Positions 63,731-64,000 of a stretch of DNA of 64,000 nucleotides are shown one piece after another. The translations under genes were made by a program, and so were the position numbers. The notes beneath the pieces are model-generated. The model worked only from the letters and a program-made list of their open reading frames with translations. It ran no database searches and was not told the origin of the DNA. Every line of letters begins with the position of its first letter. Within the stretch, counting starts at the first letter, position 1. This stretch comes from Clostridia bacterium. Its GTDB lineage: Bacteria > Bacillota > Clostridia > Oscillospirales > Acutalibacteraceae. The stretch is from contig JAFQCH010000026.1 of the NCBI GenBank assembly GCA_017416485.1, forward strand, positions 1 through 64,000, read 5' to 3'.

Positions 63731-64000
63731 TGAAGATGAAGAATTTGGGAATCGGCAAAAGTGTGCCGCTTGATACAGACGAAACGGTTGTTGTGACATT
63801 GGTGGTCGGTGAAGACGGTATGATCACCTCCTGCGGATATTCGGCTGAGGGCAGTGAATATTTAGATGACTGTGCACGCACCTTGTGCAATGTTCTGCCC
63901 GAAAAACCCGTGATTGACGTATTGCAGATGACCAACATGGCAATCGTTTACAACATGGAAACCGACCTGCCGCCGCAGTTCTTTTACTGCTCACACATGG
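63730..64000 (+). CDS. Partial gene, IscU/NifU-N-like iron-sulfur scaffold (cut by window end)
   Basis: Ninety codons are visible from an ATG that shares its A with the ychF stop; no stop is reached. The sequence reads KMKNLGIGKSVPLD, GEDGMITSCGYSAEGSE, DDCARTLCNVLPEKPV and, at the edge, DLPPQFFYCSHM. The last segment matches the LPPxxxHCS region of IscU/NifU-N scaffolds, and cysteines in the earlier blocks are near where the others lie, but the order is diverged, so activity is uncertain. No ribosome site is seen, so translation is likely coupled to ychF. Confidence 0.5.

Overview
The window (64 kb, about half G+C, no rRNA or tRNA seen) reads as chromosome of a Gram-positive, anaerobic, gut-type Clostridia, most likely Oscillospiraceae/Ruminococcaceae. 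This is inferred from type I dockerin surface proteins, BspA-type leucine-rich repeats, many glycoside hydrolases next to MFS sugar carriers, LuxS, MgtE, purine-rich Shine-Dalgarno sites with some GTG/TTG starts, and near-consensus AT-rich sigma-A promoters. No species is claimed.

Layout. 1-241: 3' end of a probable structured RNA with terminator. 242-4779: orphan solute-binding lipoprotein, DUF1015 protein and a small operon of exported or membrane proteins. 4839-8660: GH3 beta-glucosidase and RmuC. 8817-10389: XRE regulator and secreted esterase. 10448-14433: MurA, then LuxS and RecG. 14658-21517: two very large cysteine-rich dockerin proteins followed by a (p)ppGpp-hydrolase-like HD protein and a GNAT, apparently one transcript. 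21686-28384: GNAT, MFS carrier with LRR partner, lipoprotein, a non-coding inverted-repeat element, small protein, threonine aldolase-like enzyme. 28439-31519: DUF234-type ATPase with a tandem operator, divergent from an ECF sigma factor and its membrane partner. 31581-35440: phosphoesterase, MgtE with a long leader, SH3 membrane protein. 35608-39230: GH30 plus MFS. 39231-40868: repeat-rich zone with ZapA and an S23/four-helix-bundle gene inside inverted repeats. 40869-50204: TypA, small membrane protein, DUF4838 protein, heterodimeric ABC exporter. 50249-57230: GH27, MFS, a degenerate P-type ATPase-like protein, RlmB. 57443-64000: membrane M28 peptidase, NanA-TrkA-TrkH operon, YchF and a partial IscU/NifU-like gene.

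How the genes work together. GH3, GH30, GH27 and NanA, with three large MFS carriers, suggest import and intracellular cleavage of short plant or host glycans: the three hydrolases lack signal peptides. The dockerin, LRR, DUF4838 and lipoprotein genes build the cell surface. Housekeeping genes (murA, recG, luxS, typA, zapA, rlmB, ychF, trkAH, mgtE) fill the rest.

Most notable items: (i) an S23-type gene inside about 550 bp of inverted TGCAAAA repeats, with an ORF-less relative 14 kb away; (ii) a P-type ATPase-like membrane protein whose phosphorylation motif is gone; (iii) the two-gene Cys-rich dockerin operon; (iv) a 9+9+3 bp direct-repeat array of DnaA-box-like 9-mers; (v) a 15-bp intergenic motif repeated seven times, twice as the tips of a 530-bp inverted repeat; (vi) an M28 peptidase with membrane segments inserted between its zinc-ligand motifs.
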